Source: Mixta mediterraneensis
GTDB taxonomy: Bacteria > Pseudomonadota > Gammaproteobacteria > Enterobacterales > Enterobacteriaceae
Length of the DNA stretch: 64,000 nucleotides
Direction of reading: 5' to 3'
Assembly: GCF_014946725.1 (NCBI RefSeq)
Contig: NZ_JACFXY010000008.1
Span: 1 to 64,000, forward strand
Below the pieces are notes generated by a model. The model was not told where the DNA came from and searched no databases. It saw only the letters and a program-made list of their open reading frames with translations. Shown piece after piece: positions 48,527-64,000 of this stretch. The position numbers and the translations under genes were made by a program. Numbering within the stretch: the stretch's first letter is position 1; every line of letters starts with the position of its first letter.

Positions 48527-49564
48527 ATGTCTATCCAGCTTCCCTCCTTAAAAGCCGACAACACGCTTGGTCTTGATGTCAGTACACAAAAACGTATTGT
48601 TGCCGAAACATCTGAAGATATTTTAAAAGCCTGGCAGTTAAGCCAAATTGAACGCGCTTCATTTCTGATCCTCGGTGAAGGTAGTAACGTACTGTTCATG
48701 GAAAATTTCAACGGCACAGTCGTAATCAACCGGCTTAAGGGTGTCGAAATTTATGAGGGAACGGAATGTTGGAAAATTCATGTTGGAGCGGGAGAGAACT
48801 GGCATCAGTTAGTTAAGAGTACGCTGGAAAAAGGCATTCCAGGGCTGGAGAACCTGGCTTTAATTCCCGGAACGGTAGGCTCTGCACCTATTCAAAATAT
48901 TGGCGCTTATGGTGTTGAGTTTAAGGATGCCTGTGAATATGTTGACGTGCTTAACTTGCGCAGCGGCGATACCGAAAGGCTCCATCGTGACGAGTGTCAG
49001 TTTGCTTATCGCGACAGCATTTTTAAGCATCACTACCAGTCTGGCTACGCGATTGTTGCGGTAGGGCTAAAGCTAGATAAACACTGGAAGCCAGTATTAA
49101 CTTATGGCGAATTAAAGACCTTAAACCCAGCGACAATTAATGCATGGGAGGTATTTAATGCAGTCTGCAAAATGCGCCAGAGCAAACTGCCTGATCCTGC
49201 TGTGATCGGTAATGTGGGAAGTTTTTTCAAAAATCCTGTTATCAGCCATGAAAAAGCCACCGGGCTATTATCACGTTTTCCTGATATGCCGCATTATCCG
49301 CAAGCTTCAGGTGAGGTTAAAGTAGCTGCGGGTTGGCTAATTGACCAATGCCAGCTAAAAGGATTTAAAGTCGGCGGGGCAGCCGTACATCAACAACAAG
49401 CATTAGTATTAATTAATGTTGATAATGCCACCCCGCAAGATGTCGTCGCTTTGGCAAAAACGGTTCGTTTGCAGGTTGGCGAAAAATATGAAGTTTGGCT
49501 TGAGCCGGAAGTGCGGTTTATTCAGGCCCGCGGCGAATGCAATGCGGTTGAGGTAATTTCATGA
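48527..49564 (+). CDS. murB: UDP-N-acetylenolpyruvoylglucosamine reductase
   Basis: 345 residues, type I MurB. FAD-binding segments [12 protein letters not shown] and [20 protein letters not shown] are present, the catalytic Ser region is [12 protein letters not shown], and the Glu is near [12 protein letters not shown]. It reduces the enolpyruvyl group in peptidoglycan precursor synthesis. Its stop overlaps the birA start (ATGA), so the two are translationally coupled. Follows the rRNA terminator by about 100 bases. Confidence 0.97.
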   Translation: MSIQLPSLKADNTLGLDVSTQKRIVAETSEDILKAWQLSQIERASFLILGEGSNVLFMENFNGTVVINRLKGVEIYEGTECWKIHVGAGENWHQLVKSTLEKGIPGLENLALIPGTVGSAPIQNIGAYGVEFKDACEYVDVLNLRSGDTERLHRDECQFAYRDSIFKHHYQSGYAIVAVGLKLDKHWKPVLTYGELKTLNPATINAWEVFNAVCKMRQSKLPDPAVIGNVGSFFKNPVISHEKATGLLSRFPDMPHYPQASGEVKVAAGWLIDQCQLKGFKVGGAAVHQQQALVLINVDNATPQDVVALAKTVRLQVGEKYEVWLEPEVRFIQARGECNAVEVIS

Positions 49565-50520
49565 AAGATCATAACATCCCACTAAGATTGATCGAAGCGT
49601 TAGCTGACGGTGAATTCCATTCCGGTGAACAGCTTGGTGAAATGCTTGGCATGAGCCGGGCAGCAATTAATAAACATATACAGACTTTGAAAAGTTGGGG
49701 ACTGGATGTTTATACCGTCACAGGTAAAGGTTATAGCCTACCGGCTTCAATAATATTACTGGATGAAAAAGAAATTATATCCAGGCTAAATCAACCCCGT
49801 TTGACGGTCATTCCTGTTATTGATTCTACTAATCAATATTTATTGGATCGTATGGATGAACTTCGCTCGGGGGATGTTTGCCTTGCGGAATATCAACAAG
49901 CTGGACGCGGTCGCCGTGGACGGCAGTGGTTTTCACCATTCGGTGCAAATCTTTATATGTCAATGTACTGGCGTCTAGAGCAAGGCCCAGCCGCCGCAAT
50001 GGGGCTAAGTTTAGTTATTGGCATTGTTATGGCGGAAACCTTGCAAGCTCTGGGGGCAGAAAAAGTCAGAGTGAAATGGCCAAACGATCTTTATCTTAAT
50101 GACCGCAAGCTAGCTGGCATATTAGTTGAGTTGACAGGAAAAACGGGTGATGCCGCGCAAATCGTCATGGGAGCGGGCATCAATTTAGCCATGCGCTCTG
50201 CCGAAGGCTCTCAAATCAATCAGGGCTGGATTAACCTGCAAGAAGCCAACGTCAATATCAACCGTAACGAACTTTCTGCTAAGCTTATAAACAGCTTACG
50301 GGAAGCGCTACCCGTATTTGAACGTGATGGTCTAAAACCCTTTATTAAGCGTTGGGCCGCACTGGATAACTTTATCAATCGGCCGGTTAAATTACTTATC
50401 GGTGATAGAGAGATTCATGGTATTGCTCGCGGCGTTGATGAGCAAGGCGGTTTACTGCTGGAGCAGGAGGGCCAGGTTAAATCCTGGATTGGCGGCGAAA
50501 TTTCCCTTCGGCCAAATTAA
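49561..50520 (+). CDS. birA: Bifunctional biotin ligase/biotin repressor BirA
   Basis: 319 residues. The N-terminal winged helix is [20 protein letters not shown]. The catalytic domain has the biotinyl-AMP loop [19 protein letters not shown] and [20 protein letters not shown], then a C-terminal SH3-like cap. It biotinylates BCCP and represses the biotin operon. Converges with coaA. Confidence 0.97.
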   Translation: MKDHNIPLRLIEALADGEFHSGEQLGEMLGMSRAAINKHIQTLKSWGLDVYTVTGKGYSLPASIILLDEKEIISRLNQPRLTVIPVIDSTNQYLLDRMDELRSGDVCLAEYQQAGRGRRGRQWFSPFGANLYMSMYWRLEQGPAAAMGLSLVIGIVMAETLQALGAEKVRVKWPNDLYLNDRKLAGILVELTGKTGDAAQIVMGAGINLAMRSAEGSQINQGWINLQEANVNINRNELSAKLINSLREALPVFERDGLKPFIKRWAALDNFINRPVKLLIGDREIHGIARGVDEQGGLLLEQEGQVKSWIGGEISLRPN

Positions 50521-50525
50521 AAATA

Positions 50526-50549
50526 AAAGCCTGCAAGCGTGCAGGCTTT
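50526..50549. terminator. Bidirectional terminator between birA and coaA
   Basis: AAAGCCTGCA / TGCAGGCTTT palindrome around AGCG, A-rich before and T-rich after, so it can serve both convergent genes. Confidence 0.85.
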
Positions 50550-50568
50550 AATCTTTTCAGCTAATAAA

Positions 50569-51516
50569 CTATTTACGTAAACGCACCGTGTCGACGGCAT
50601 GATTACCGCTTTTCGTCATTATTAAGCTTGCGCGTTCACGCGTCGGTAATATATTTTCCTTCAAATTCAAAAAATTAATTTCTTTCCATAAACTACTTGC
50701 TGTCTCAACTGCTTCTTTTTCAGACAGCTGCGCATAATGGTGAAAATAAGAGTCAGGATCGGTAAATGCACCCTGACGAAATTTCAAGAAACGGTTGATA
50801 TACCAATTTTGCAGAAGATCCTCAGCAGCATCGACATAAATAGAAAAATCTACAAAATCTGAAACAAAGACATGATGCGGATCATGAGGATAGTCCATAC
50901 CGCTTTGTAAGACGTTTAGCCCTTCCAGAATTAAAACGTCAGGTTGCTGAACGATTTTATCGCCACCGGGGACGACATCATAAATAAGGTGCGAATATAC
51001 AGGCGCAGTGACATGGGCAGCGCCTGATTTCAAAGCAGAGACAAAATTAACCAGGCGATGCATATCATATGACTGCGGGAAGCCTTTTTTCTTCATCAGG
51101 CCACGCTCTTTTAACACGGCATTAGGATGAAGAAAGCCATCTGTAGTAATTAGCTCCACTTTACGGTGTTCTGGCCAGCGGCTAAGAAGCGCTTGCAGCA
51201 CTCGAGCTGTGGTGCTTTTACCCACAGCAACACTGCCCGCAATGCTTATTATATAGGGGATTTTCTGGCTATTGGTTCCCAAAAATTGTTCCAGCACCGC
51301 CTGGCGACGCAAGTTTGAGCTAATGTAAAAATCAAGCAGGCGGGAAAGCGGAAGATAAATTTCAGCAACTTCTTCCAAAGAAAGATCTTCGTTAATCCCT
51401 TTTAATTGTGCAATCTCAGTTTCTGATAACGTCATTGGAACGGAGTTGCGCAACGCTGCCCACTGTTTACGAGTGAACTGTAAATAAGGAGTTGTCAGTG
51501 AGATTGTTTTGTCCAT
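50569..51516 (-). CDS. coaA: Pantothenate kinase, type I
   Basis: About 315 residues starting [20 protein letters not shown]. The Walker A motif is [16 protein letters not shown], and [18 protein letters not shown] and [17 protein letters not shown] are conserved CoaA segments. It performs the first, CoA-feedback-inhibited step of coenzyme A synthesis. An ATG two codons upstream (51522) is equally possible. The longer open frame to 51561 is not favoured. Confidence 0.95.
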   Translation of the reverse strand: MDKTISLTTPYLQFTRKQWAALRNSVPMTLSETEIAQLKGINEDLSLEEVAEIYLPLSRLLDFYISSNLRRQAVLEQFLGTNSQKIPYIISIAGSVAVGKSTTARVLQALLSRWPEHRKVELITTDGFLHPNAVLKERGLMKKKGFPQSYDMHRLVNFVSALKSGAAHVTAPVYSHLIYDVVPGGDKIVQQPDVLILEGLNVLQSGMDYPHDPHHVFVSDFVDFSIYVDAAEDLLQNWYINRFLKFRQGAFTDPDSYFHHYAQLSEKEAVETASSLWKEINFLNLKENILPTRERASLIMTKSGNHAVDTVRLRK

Positions 51517-51561
51517 AAGCATGTATTTGACAGCTAATCTATCCTCGGGCATGAGTAGCAA

Positions 51562-52144
51562 ACAGGCTACATCATTGCTGAAATGGGCCGCTATCTATTA
51601 ATTTAGTATCGGGTACATTGGGTTGGAGGGTATCACCAGTATGGCTTTTGAAAGAAGTAAAAAATTTTGTATTTATGCTGTCGAAAGCGAGCCTACAATT
51701 TTGATGTAACTTATTAAGATGGATAATAATGCAACCCGTTGACCTGGACACACAGAGGAGCCTTAGCCGGAATAGACTTTATACAATGCATTGAATTAGC
51801 TGTTCAGCTACAAGTTTATGCCTGGCAGGCCATTAGCATAGATGTATGCACAAACAGAGCGCCTGTCGCGCTTGATCCACATAAATATGAAGCGGGTATG
51901 GTAAACATATCGGCTTTCTGCGAAGCACGTTAAAAGAAAGTCGGCACTTTCTTTGTATTGTCCTGACGTTCCCGGCCTTCTTTAGCGCATCCAGCAGAAA
52001 AAAGTTTTCCTTAAAACCCGCTTTCCGCTCCGTGGAAATTCAACCTGAAGCTGGCTTTATCGAACATTTTTTCTGCGGAAATAAGCTAAATTGCTACGAT
52101 TTGCACAAATTCTAAGCGATAGAACAAAAACAGCGATTTTTTTG
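51562..52144. other. Intergenic region between coaA and the tRNA operon
   Basis: About 580 bases without a recognisable gene. A 64-codon forward frame at 51739-51933 (MTWTHRGALAGIDFIQCIEL...) ends before a long stretch full of stops. It resembles nothing I know and may be relic DNA. The remainder is AT-rich and leads into the thrU promoter. Confidence 0.4.
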
Positions 52145-52173
52145 TTGCATCCTGAAGCCGACCTTCCTAGAAT
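52145..52173 (+). promoter_or_regulatory. Promoter of the tRNA-tufB operon
   Basis: TTGCAT (52145-52150), 17-bp spacer, TAGAAT (52168-52173), then a GC-rich discriminator GCGCGTC typical of stringent promoters. An AT-rich stretch precedes the -35. Confidence 0.85.
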
Positions 52174-52187
52174 GCGCGTCACTTGAT

Positions 52188-52263
<76 letters not shown>

Positions 52264-52270
52264 TCAAGTA

Positions 52271-52355
<85 letters not shown>

Positions 52356-52549
52356 TCTCAACCCAACGGTTGAGAACAGATAAACAATCCGTTTGTCTGT
52401 CAGGTGAGTCACTTCTTCTCACCCTGAATTCAGACTGTGCAATAGCAACAGTCACGATCAGTCAGTCAACGCTGGCGGATTCGAATAGTAGGGGAACTTC
52501 TCTTATTATTCACAAGCTACAGAAAGAACAGGTAGCCGAGTTCCAGGAT

Positions 52550-52624
<75 letters not shown>

Positions 52625-52629
52625 GATGT

Positions 52630-52705
52630 GCTGATATGGCTCAGTTGGTAGAGCGCACCCTTGGTAAGGGTGAGGTCCCCAGTTCGACTCTGGGTATCAG
52701 CACCA
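52630..52705 (+). tRNA. thrT: tRNA-Thr (GGT)
   Basis: 76 bases, anticodon GGT in TTGGTAA, encoded CCA. It begins 5 bases after glyT and is the last tRNA before tufB. Confidence 0.97.
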
Positions 52706-52786
52706 CTTCCTTTATCTCCCTCCTGATTTTCTCTCTGTAATTTCTTGCAGTCAGGCACTGCCTGGTTAATGTCATAATATCTTTGA

Positions 52787-53998
<1,212 letters not shown>

Positions 53999-54031
53999 CT
54001 ATCGATAACATTTGACGCAATGCACAAGAAA

Positions 54032-54055
54032 AGGGCATCATTTGATGCCCTTTTT
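54032..54055 (+). terminator. Terminator after tufB
   Basis: AAGGGCATCA / TGATGCCCTT stem with a T tail. Confidence 0.9.
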
Positions 54056-54227
54056 GCACGCTGCCTCATAGAACCTGGCTCATCAGTGATTTTCAATCAT
54101 AATCATTGCTGAGACAGGCTCTGTTATGCGGCGTTGGATACCGAGTTACGCCCCAAAAGCTCATTCGGTTTGGATGCCTCGCGTTGCGGGGCAGAATAGT
54201 TTCTGAATTATTGTGGCAGGTTGGTTT

Positions 54228-54611
54228 ATGAGTGCAAATACCGAAGCTCAAGGGAGCGGGCGCGGCCTGGAAGCGTTAAAGTGGCTGGTCGTAGCAGTAT
54301 TATTGCTCGCAGCAATCGTAGGTAATTACTATTATCGCGATGTAACGTTGCCTCTGCGCGCACTGGCTGTAGTTGTTTTAATTGCTGTGGCTGGCGGCAT
54401 TGCTCTTTTGACAATCAAAGGCAAAGCGACCGTGGCTTTTGCTCGTGAAGCAAGAACCGAAATGCGTAAGGTCATTTGGCCAACTCGCCAGGAAACGCTG
54501 CACACCACGTTAATCGTTGCCGCGGTTACCGCCGTGATGTCACTGATTTTGTGGGGGCTGGATGGTATTCTGGTCCGTCTGGTATCGTTTATCACTGGCC
54601 TGAGGTTCTGA
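54228..54611 (+). CDS. secE: Preprotein translocase subunit SecE
   Basis: 127 residues starting [20 protein letters not shown], three membrane segments as in enterobacterial SecE. The conserved cytoplasmic hinge [17 protein letters not shown] is present. An essential part of SecYEG. nusG starts immediately after (1 base between stop and ATG), forming the secE-nusG operon. Confidence 0.96.
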   Translation: MSANTEAQGSGRGLEALKWLVVAVLLLAAIVGNYYYRDVTLPLRALAVVVLIAVAGGIALLTIKGKATVAFAREARTEMRKVIWPTRQETLHTTLIVAAVTAVMSLILWGLDGILVRLVSFITGLRF

Positions 54612-54612
54612 G

Positions 54613-55158
54613 ATGTCTGAAGCTCCAAAAAAACGCTGGTACGTCGTGCAGGCGTTTTCCGGCTTTGAAGGCCGCGTAGCGCAGTCGTTACGTGAGCACA
54701 TCAAATTGCATAACATGGAAGAACTGTTTGGCGACGTCATGGTTCCAACCGAAGAAGTGGTTGAGATCCGTGGTGGTCAGCGTCGTAAAAGCGAGCGCAA
54801 GTTTTTCCCAGGTTATGTTCTCGTGCAGATGGTTATGAACGATGCCAGTTGGCACCTTGTACGCAGTGTCCCTCGCGTAATGGGTTTCATTGGCGGAACG
54901 TCTGACCGTCCAGCACCTATTAGTGACAAAGAAGTTGATGCGATAATGAACCGCCTACAGCAGGTTGGTGATAAACCGCGTCCGAAAACGCTGTTTGAGC
55001 CAGGTGAAATGGTCCGCGTTAGTGATGGTCCGTTTGCAGACTTTAACGGTGTTGTCGAAGAAGTTGATTACGAAAAGAGTCGCCTGAAAGTGTCCGTCTC
55101 GATTTTTGGACGTGCTACCCCGGTTGAACTCGACTTCGGTCAGGTAGAAAAAGGCTAA
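54613..55158 (+). CDS. nusG: Transcription termination/antitermination factor NusG
   Basis: 181 residues. NGN domain ([32 protein letters not shown]) and C-terminal KOW domain ([20 protein letters not shown]). It links RNA polymerase to Rho or to the ribosome. It is the paralogue of RfaH at 31432-31920. Confidence 0.98.
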   Translation: MSEAPKKRWYVVQAFSGFEGRVAQSLREHIKLHNMEELFGDVMVPTEEVVEIRGGQRRKSERKFFPGYVLVQMVMNDASWHLVRSVPRVMGFIGGTSDRPAPISDKEVDAIMNRLQQVGDKPRPKTLFEPGEMVRVSDGPFADFNGVVEEVDYEKSRLKVSVSIFGRATPVELDFGQVEKG

Positions 55159-55183
55159 TCTTTTTCTGCTCAAAATTTAGCTA

Positions 55184-55212
55184 TTGCAGTAGGCGCGAAA
55201 TTTCACTACAAT
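55184..55212 (+). promoter_or_regulatory. rplK promoter
   Basis: TTGCAG (55184-55189), 17-bp spacer, TACAAT (55207-55212). The leader up to 55310 corresponds to the region where L1 represses rplKA translation in E. coli. Confidence 0.85.
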
Positions 55213-55301
55213 TTCGCGCCTTTTGTTTTTATGCGCTAGTCAATAGCGTGTGAATTGTTATCACGGGAAGCCTGTCGATCCAGGCGCTAAAACCCATTTG
55301 A

Positions 55302-56447
<1,146 letters not shown>

Positions 56448-56743
56448 TTGATGCTTGAAACGGGTGAAAAATTCGCCTAGAATCTTACGCCCGTTATGCT
56501 TTTAAGCATGCCAAAGTATTTAGGTTGGAGCCAGGCCTTATCCTGGCCTCCGTCCAAGACCGCAGGAGCCGCACATTTTCCAGTGTAAGGCTTAATCCCC
56601 TGCGTAGACGGTGACAGAACCAAAAGAAATTTTTCTTAGCTGGATTCTGCTCACCGTGTAATAGCGCTTATTTTCCTTTGGGTAAGTAAGTGAAGTGAGT
56701 TCCGGAGAAATCCTTCTCCGGTCAAATCCAGGAGCAAAAGCTA
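56448..56743 (+). promoter_or_regulatory. rplJ leader with L10-L12 autoregulatory region
   Basis: The 296-base non-coding leader upstream of rplJ has several short stems, including TCCGGAGAAATCC/TTCTCCGG just before the ribosome site AGGAG. By position it is the leader bound by the L10(L12)4 complex to repress rplJL translation. The secondary structure was not computed. Confidence 0.6.
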
Positions 56744-57241
56744 ATGGCATTAAATCTTCAAGACAAACAAGCGATTGTTGCTGAAGTCAGCGAAGTAGCC
56801 AAAGGTGCGCTTTCAGCGGTTGTTGCGGATTCCCGTGGCGTTACCGTTGATAAAATGACCGAACTGCGTAAAGCAGGTCGTGAAGCTGGCGTTTACATGC
56901 GTGTTGTTCGTAACACCCTGCTGCGCCGCGTCGTTGAAGGTACTCAGTTTGAGTGCCTGAAAGACACGTTTGTTGGTCCGACCCTGATTGCATATTCTAT
57001 GGAACACCCGGGCGCTGCTGCTCGTTTGTTCAAAGATTTCGCGAAAGCGAATGCAAAATTTGAGGTCAAAGCTGCGGCCTTTGAAGGTGAGCTGATCACG
57101 GCGGCCAATATTGACCGTCTGGCAACGCTGCCGACTTACGAAGAAACACTGGCACGTCTGATGTCGACCATGAAAGAAGCCGCTGCAGGCAAACTGGTCC
57201 GCACTCTGGCTGCTGTTCGCGATGCGAAAGAAGCGGCTTAA
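56744..57241 (+). CDS. rplJ: 50S ribosomal protein L10
   Basis: 165 residues starting [20 protein letters not shown], with [20 protein letters not shown] and a C-terminal helix that anchors L7/L12 dimers. It forms the ribosomal stalk base. The AGGAGCAAAAGCT ribosome site fits the start. Confidence 0.98.
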   Translation: MALNLQDKQAIVAEVSEVAKGALSAVVADSRGVTVDKMTELRKAGREAGVYMRVVRNTLLRRVVEGTQFECLKDTFVGPTLIAYSMEHPGAAARLFKDFAKANAKFEVKAAAFEGELITAANIDRLATLPTYEETLARLMSTMKEAAAGKLVRTLAAVRDAKEAA

Positions 57242-57307
57242 GGCCATATTCTTTTTCTTCGTACTTGCTAACGTATAAACTTTTTCTGATTCTTAGGAAC
57301 AATTGTC

Positions 57308-57670
57308 ATGTCTATCACTAAAGACCAAATTCTGGAAGCCGTTGCTGCTATGTCCGTAATGGAAGTAGTTGAGCTGGTTTCTGCTATGGAAGAAAAATTC
57401 GGCGTTTCTGCTGCTGCTGCTGTAGCTGTTGCTGCTGGCCCAGCTGAAGCTGTTGAAGAAAAAACTGAATTCGACGTTGTGCTGAAAGCTGTTGGCGCGA
57501 ACAAAGTTGCTGTTATCAAAGCCGTTCGTACCGCAACGGGTCTGGGCCTGAAAGAAGCCAAAGATCTGGTTGAAGCAACTGGCGTAATCAAAGAAGGCAT
57601 CAGCAAAGACGACGCAGCTGCGCTTGAAGCTGCTCTGAAAGAAGCTGGCGCTGAAGTTGAAGTTAAGTAA
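57308..57670 (+). CDS. rplL: 50S ribosomal protein L7/L12
   Basis: 120 residues: N-terminal dimerisation domain ([20 protein letters not shown]), Ala/Val-rich hinge, and C-terminal domain with [19 protein letters not shown]. It recruits translation GTPases. Very Ala-rich and strongly codon-biased. Confidence 0.98.
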   Translation: MSITKDQILEAVAAMSVMEVVELVSAMEEKFGVSAAAAVAVAAGPAEAVEEKTEFDVVLKAVGANKVAVIKAVRTATGLGLKEAKDLVEATGVIKEGISKDDAAALEAALKEAGAEVEVK

Positions 57671-57710
57671 GACAACCTTCGGGTTGCGGTCTGAGTAATT
57701 TCAGACTGAT

Positions 57711-57741
57711 GGCTGGTGGCTTTTTGGTCACCAGCCTTTTT
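57711..57741 (+). terminator. rplL-rpoB attenuator
   Basis: GGCTGGTG / CACCAGCC stem with TTTTT tail, about 260 bases before rpoB. This is the usual place of the partial terminator that lowers rpoBC relative to rplJL. The rest of the gap to 58000 has no reading frame and by homology would hold the RNase III processing site. Confidence 0.75.
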
Positions 57742-58000
57742 GCGCTCCAGGGCCTCAATGGGGTTTCACACTGTTTGACCATTGTTGCTCTTCAATATCT
57801 TTCTCTATCGACGACTTAATATACCGCTTTCCTGTGCGGGTTCCCTGCCCACGCAAAAGCGATGAAATGATTTAAGCGTGATAGAAAGAGGTATTGCACA
57901 ACCTGCTGCGCAGGCTGTGAAACAAACAAAATCGTGTTGCATGAACTGTCCTTTCAGGACGGACAGCGTGGGTCGACTTGTCAGCTAGCTGAGGAACCCT

Positions 58001-61000
58001 ATGGTTTACTCCTATACCGAGAAAAAACGTATTCGTAAGGATTTTGGTAAACGTCCACAAGTTTTGGACATACCTTATCTCCTTTCTATCCAGCTTGATT
58101 CGTTCCAGAAGTTTATCGAACAAGATCCAGAAGGTCAGTACGGACTGGAAGCTGCATTCCGTTCCGTCTTCCCAATCGCGAGCTACAGCGGCAATTCTGA
58201 GTTGCAGTATGTAAGCTATCGCCTGGGTGAACCTGTCTTTGACGTAAAAGAGTGTCAGATTCGTGGCGTGACCTATTCGGCACCGCTGCGCGTGAAATTA
58301 CGTCTGGTGATCTATGAGCGCGAAGCGCCAGAAGGCACCGTAAAAGACATTAAAGAACAAGAAGTGTACATGGGTGAAATTCCACTCATGACCGATAACG
58401 GTACCTTTGTTATCAACGGTACTGAGCGTGTTATCGTTTCTCAGCTGCACCGTAGTCCTGGCGTGTTCTTCGACAGCGACAAGGGTAAAACCCACTCATC
58501 GGGTAAAGTGCTGTATAACGCACGTATCATCCCTTACCGCGGTTCATGGCTCGACTTCGAGTTTGACCCGAAAGACAATCTTTTTGTTCGTATTGACCGT
58601 CGTCGTAAGCTGCCGGCCAGTATTATTCTGCGCGCGTTGCAATACACAACTGCACAAATTCTCGATATTTTCTTCGAGAAAGTGGTGTTTGAAATTCGTG
58701 ACAACAAGCTGCAGATGGAACTGGTGCCTGAGCGCCTGCGCGGTGAAACCGCCACCTTCGATATTGAAGCAAACGGCACGGTTTACGTTGAGAAAGCGCG
58801 TCGCATTACTGCTCGCCACATCCGTCAGCTGGAAAAAGATGGCATTCAGCACATTGAAGTGCCGGTCGAGTACATCGCGGGTAAAGTCGTTTCTAAAGAT
58901 TACATTGATGAGAGCACTGGCGAGCTGATTATTGCTGCCAATATGGAGCTGTCACTGGATCTGCTGGCTAAATTGAGTCAGGCCGGTCACAAACGTATTG
59001 AAACGCTGTTTACTAACGATCTGGATCACGGTCCTTATATCTCCGAGACGCTGCGTGTTGACCCAACCAATGATCGCCTCAGTGCGCTGGTTGAGATCTA
59101 TCGTATGATGCGTCCTGGTGAACCGCCAACGCGTGAAGCCGCAGAGAACCTGTTTGAAAACCTGTTCTTCTCTGAAGATCGTTACGATCTCTCTGCCGTA
59201 GGCCGCATGAAATTTAACCGTTCATTGCTGCGTGATGAAATCGAAGGTTCAGGCATCCTGAGCAAAGAAGACATCATCGACGTGATGAAAAAGCTGATCG
59301 ACATCCGTAACGGTAAAGGCGAAGTGGACGATATTGACCACCTCGGTAACCGTCGTATTCGTTCAGTGGGTGAAATGGCTGAAAACCAGTTCCGCGTTGG
59401 ACTGGTGCGTGTTGAACGCGCCGTTAAAGAGCGTCTTTCTCTGGGCGATCTTGACACCTTGATGCCGCAGGACATGATCAACGCTAAGCCAATTTCGGCC
59501 GCGGTGAAAGAGTTCTTCGGTTCAAGTCAGCTGTCACAGTTTATGGATCAGAACAACCCGTTGTCAGAAATTACGCATAAGCGCCGTATTTCTGCCCTCG
59601 GCCCAGGCGGCTTGACGCGTGAGCGTGCCGGCTTTGAAGTGCGTGACGTACACCCAACGCACTACGGTCGTGTTTGCCCAATCGAAACGCCGGAAGGCCC
59701 GAACATCGGTCTGATCAACTCTTTATCTGTTTATGCGCAGACTAACGAGTATGGCTTCCTGGAAACGCCTTATCGTCGCGTTATCGACAGTGTGGTTTCT
59801 GATGAAATCCATTACCTCTCGGCTATCGAAGAGGGGAATTATGTTATCGCTCAGGCGAACGCCCAGCTTGATGATAACGGCGCGTTTGTTGATGATCTGG
59901 TAACCTGCCGTAGCAAAGGTGAATCGAGCTTGTTTAGTCGTGATCAGGTTGACTACATGGACGTTTCCACTCAGCAGGTGGTTTCTGTCGGTGCATCACT
60001 GATCCCATTCCTTGAGCACGATGATGCTAACCGCGCCTTGATGGGTGCGAACATGCAACGTCAGGCCGTTCCAACGTTGCGCGCTGACAAGCCGCTGGTG
60101 GGTACGGGTATGGAGCGCGCGGTTGCGGTTGACTCTGGTGTTACTGCGGTAGCGAAACGTGGTGGTACCGTTCAGTACGTTGATGCTTCTCGTATCGTTA
60201 TCAAAGTTAACGAAGACGAAATGCATGCAGGCGAAGCCGGCATCGATATTTACAACCTGACCAAATATACCCGTTCTAACCAGAACACCTGCATCAATCA
60301 GATGCCTTGTGTGTCGCTGAACGAGCCGGTTGAACGCGGCGACGTGTTGGCAGATGGCCCGTCTACCGATCTCGGTGAACTGGCGCTGGGCCAGAACATG
60401 CGCGTAGCGTTCATGCCATGGAACGGTTACAACTTCGAAGACTCCATTTTGGTCTCCGAGCGTGTGGTTCAGGAAGATCGCTTCACCACCATCCATATCC
60501 AGGAGCTGGCGTGTGTGTCTCGTGACACCAAGCTGGGGCCGGAAGAGATCACTGCTGATATTCCTAATGTGGGTGAAGCTGCGCTTTCTAAACTGGATGA
60601 ATCCGGTATCGTTTATATCGGTGCAGAAGTGACCGGTGGCGATATTCTGGTGGGTAAAGTGACACCAAAAGGTGAAACCCAGCTAACGCCAGAAGAAAAA
60701 CTGTTGCGCGCTATTTTTGGTGAAAAAGCCTCTGACGTAAAAGATTCGTCACTGCGCGTACCGAATGGCGTTTCAGGCACCGTTATTGATGTTCAGGTCT
60801 TTACCCGCGATGGCGTGGAGAAAGACAAGCGTGCGCTGGAAATCGAAGAGATGCAGCTGAAGCAGGCCAAAAAAGACCTGTCTGAAGAACTGAAAATCCT
60901 CGAAGCGGGCCTGTTCAGCCGTATCCAGGCGGTGCTGATTTCGGGTGGCGTTGAAGCTGACAAGCTGGACAAACTGCCGCGTGAGCGTTGGTTGGAACTG

Positions 61001-62029
61001 GGTCTGACTGATGAAGCCAGACAAAACCAGTTGGAACAGCTGGCTGAGCAGTACGACGAGCTGAAGCACGAGTTTGAGAAAAAACTCGAAGGTAAGCGCC
61101 GTAAGATCACCCAGGGCGATGATTTGGCTCCAGGTGTGCTGAAAATCGTTAAGGTTTACCTGGCCGTTAAACGTCAGATCCAACCGGGTGACAAGATGGC
61201 TGGTCGTCACGGGAACAAAGGTGTTATCTCCAAGATCAACCCGATCGAAGATATGCCTTACGATGAGAACGGTACGCCGGTCGACATCGTACTGAACCCA
61301 CTGGGCGTACCATCGCGTATGAACATCGGTCAGATCCTTGAAACCCACCTGGGTATGGCGGCAAAAGGCATCGGTGAGAAGATCAACGCCATGCTGAAGA
61401 AGCAGGAAGAAGTCGCGAAACTGCGCGAGTTCATCCAGCGTGCTTATGATCTGGGCACTGATGTGCGTCAGAAAGTTGACCTGAACACCTTTAGCGATGA
61501 CGAAGTTCTACGCTTAGCTGAGAACCTGAAAAAAGGTATGCCAATTGCGACGCCAGTATTTGACGGCGCGAAAGAGAGCGAGATCAAAGAGCTATTACAG
61601 CTCGGCGGCTTGCCTTCATCCGGTCAGATTACCTTGTTTGATGGTCGTACCGGTGAGCAGTTCGAACGTCAGGTAACCGTAGGTTATATGTACATGCTGA
61701 AACTCAACCACCTGGTTGATGACAAGATGCATGCGCGTTCTACCGGTTCCTACAGCCTGGTTACTCAGCAGCCGCTGGGTGGTAAGGCACAGTTCGGTGG
61801 TCAGCGCTTCGGTGAGATGGAAGTGTGGGCGCTGGAAGCATATGGCGCTGCATATACTCTGCAGGAAATGCTCACCGTTAAGTCTGATGACGTGAACGGT
61901 CGTACTAAGATGTATAAAAACATCGTAGACGGCAATCATCAGATGGAACCGGGCATGCCAGAATCCTTCAACGTACTGTTGAAAGAGATTCGCTCGCTGG
62001 GTATCAACATCGAGCTGGAAGACGAGTAA
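58001..62029 (+). CDS. rpoB: RNA polymerase subunit beta
   Basis: 1,342 residues, the same length as E. coli RpoB. The rifampicin pocket ([30 protein letters not shown]) has wild-type Asp516, His526 and Ser531, so the allele predicts sensitivity at these sites. The C-terminal clamp segments ([33 protein letters not shown]) are complete. Confidence 0.99.
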   Translation: MVYSYTEKKRIRKDFGKRPQVLDIPYLLSIQLDSFQKFIEQDPEGQYGLEAAFRSVFPIASYSGNSELQYVSYRLGEPVFDVKECQIRGVTYSAPLRVKLRLVIYEREAPEGTVKDIKEQEVYMGEIPLMTDNGTFVINGTERVIVSQLHRSPGVFFDSDKGKTHSSGKVLYNARIIPYRGSWLDFEFDPKDNLFVRIDRRRKLPASIILRALQYTTAQILDIFFEKVVFEIRDNKLQMELVPERLRGETATFDIEANGTVYVEKARRITARHIRQLEKDGIQHIEVPVEYIAGKVVSKDYIDESTGELIIAANMELSLDLLAKLSQAGHKRIETLFTNDLDHGPYISETLRVDPTNDRLSALVEIYRMMRPGEPPTREAAENLFENLFFSEDRYDLSAVGRMKFNRSLLRDEIEGSGILSKEDIIDVMKKLIDIRNGKGEVDDIDHLGNRRIRSVGEMAENQFRVGLVRVERAVKERLSLGDLDTLMPQDMINAKPISAAVKEFFGSSQLSQFMDQNNPLSEITHKRRISALGPGGLTRERAGFEVRDVHPTHYGRVCPIETPEGPNIGLINSLSVYAQTNEYGFLETPYRRVIDSVVSDEIHYLSAIEEGNYVIAQANAQLDDNGAFVDDLVTCRSKGESSLFSRDQVDYMDVSTQQVVSVGASLIPFLEHDDANRALMGANMQRQAVPTLRADKPLVGTGMERAVAVDSGVTAVAKRGGTVQYVDASRIVIKVNEDEMHAGEAGIDIYNLTKYTRSNQNTCINQMPCVSLNEPVERGDVLADGPSTDLGELALGQNMRVAFMPWNGYNFEDSILVSERVVQEDRFTTIHIQELACVSRDTKLGPEEITADIPNVGEAALSKLDESGIVYIGAEVTGGDILVGKVTPKGETQLTPEEKLLRAIFGEKASDVKDSSLRVPNGVSGTVIDVQVFTRDGVEKDKRALEIEEMQLKQAKKDLSEELKILEAGLFSRIQAVLISGGVEADKLDKLPRERWLELGLTDEARQNQLEQLAEQYDELKHEFEKKLEGKRRKITQGDDLAPGVLKIVKVYLAVKRQIQPGDKMAGRHGNKGVISKINPIEDMPYDENGTPVDIVLNPLGVPSRMNIGQILETHLGMAAKGIGEKINAMLKKQEEVAKLREFIQRAYDLGTDVRQKVDLNTFSDDEVLRLAENLKKGMPIATPVFDGAKESEIKELLQLGGLPSSGQITLFDGRTGEQFERQVTVGYMYMLKLNHLVDDKMHARSTGSYSLVTQQPLGGKAQFGGQRFGEMEVWALEAYGAAYTLQEMLTVKSDDVNGRTKMYKNIVDGNHQMEPGMPESFNVLLKEIRSLGINIELEDE

Positions 62030-62106
62030 CCCTGCATTTAAGCCGCGGTTATCTATGCGCGGCTTGTAAGATGTCGGGTTTAAGCGCTCGCAATTGTACT
62101 GGTTAT

Positions 62107-62134
62107 GGGGCGTTCAATTTCGGTTGAACGCCCC
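62107..62134 (+). other. Hairpin in the rpoB-rpoC spacer
   Basis: A perfect 11-bp stem GGGGCGTTCAA / TTGAACGCCCC around TTTCGG, without a T run, 30 bases before rpoC. Without the T tail it is not a terminator. It may act in mRNA processing or rpoC translation. Confidence 0.7.
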
Positions 62135-62161
62135 TGAGAGTCTCACTTCGACGGGAGCTAA

Positions 62162-64000
<1,839 letters not shown>

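Overview
The window reads as chromosome from an Enterobacterales member, most likely an Erwiniaceae species (Erwinia/Pantoea-like). The gene order from rarD to rpoC follows the E. coli yigI-pldA-recQ-...-hemG and murB-...-rpoBC segments, the 16S/23S/5S genes are of normal enterobacterial length, and the proteins are close to but clearly distinct from E. coli's. The genus is inferred, not proven.

Region 1 (1-9828) is an accessory, decaying segment. It holds an IS21-like end, a broken hypothetical gene, a vapB-like relic, a small DUF1187-like gene, a LuxR-type regulator cut by a complete IS5/IS427-type element with TTA target duplication, a large AIDA/MisL-type autotransporter without its 5' end, a 748-bp near-perfect inverted copy of part of that autotransporter, and a complete IS66-family element. 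The IS66 left end abuts the inverted copy and its right end truncates rarD. It lacks a target duplication, so a rearrangement through IS66 is likely.

Region 2 (9870-42767) is conserved housekeeping chromosome: yigI, pldA, recQ, rhtC, rhtB, pldB, yigL, bioP/yigM, yehS, metR, metE, dlhH, udp, rmuC, ubiE-ubiJ-ubiB, tatABC, tatD, rfaH, pepE, ubiD, fre, fadBA, pepQ, yigZ, trkH and hemG. Themes are membrane lipid turnover, amino-acid efflux, methionine synthesis, ubiquinone synthesis, Tat export, fatty-acid oxidation and K+ uptake. Two genes here are broken by single lesions: udp (one base missing from a poly-A run) and yigZ (an in-frame amber codon). A relic of an organophosphate-type MFS transporter lies upstream of yigM. 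yehS and pepE sit in places where E. coli K-12 does not have them.

Region 3 (42768-48421) is a full rRNA operon: P1, P2, boxA, 16S, tRNA-Ile, tRNA-Ala, 23S, 5S, terminator. It joins hemG (next to rrnA in E. coli) directly to murB (next to rrnB in E. coli).

Region 4 (48527-64000) holds murB-birA, convergent coaA, the thrU-tyrU-glyT-thrT-tufB tRNA/EF-Tu operon, secE-nusG, rplKAJL and rpoB-rpoC. rpoC runs off the right edge. The rpoB rifampicin region is wild type. I see no CRISPR array, prophage, or clearly new multi-gene system. The most unusual structure is the inverted autotransporter duplication joined to IS66.
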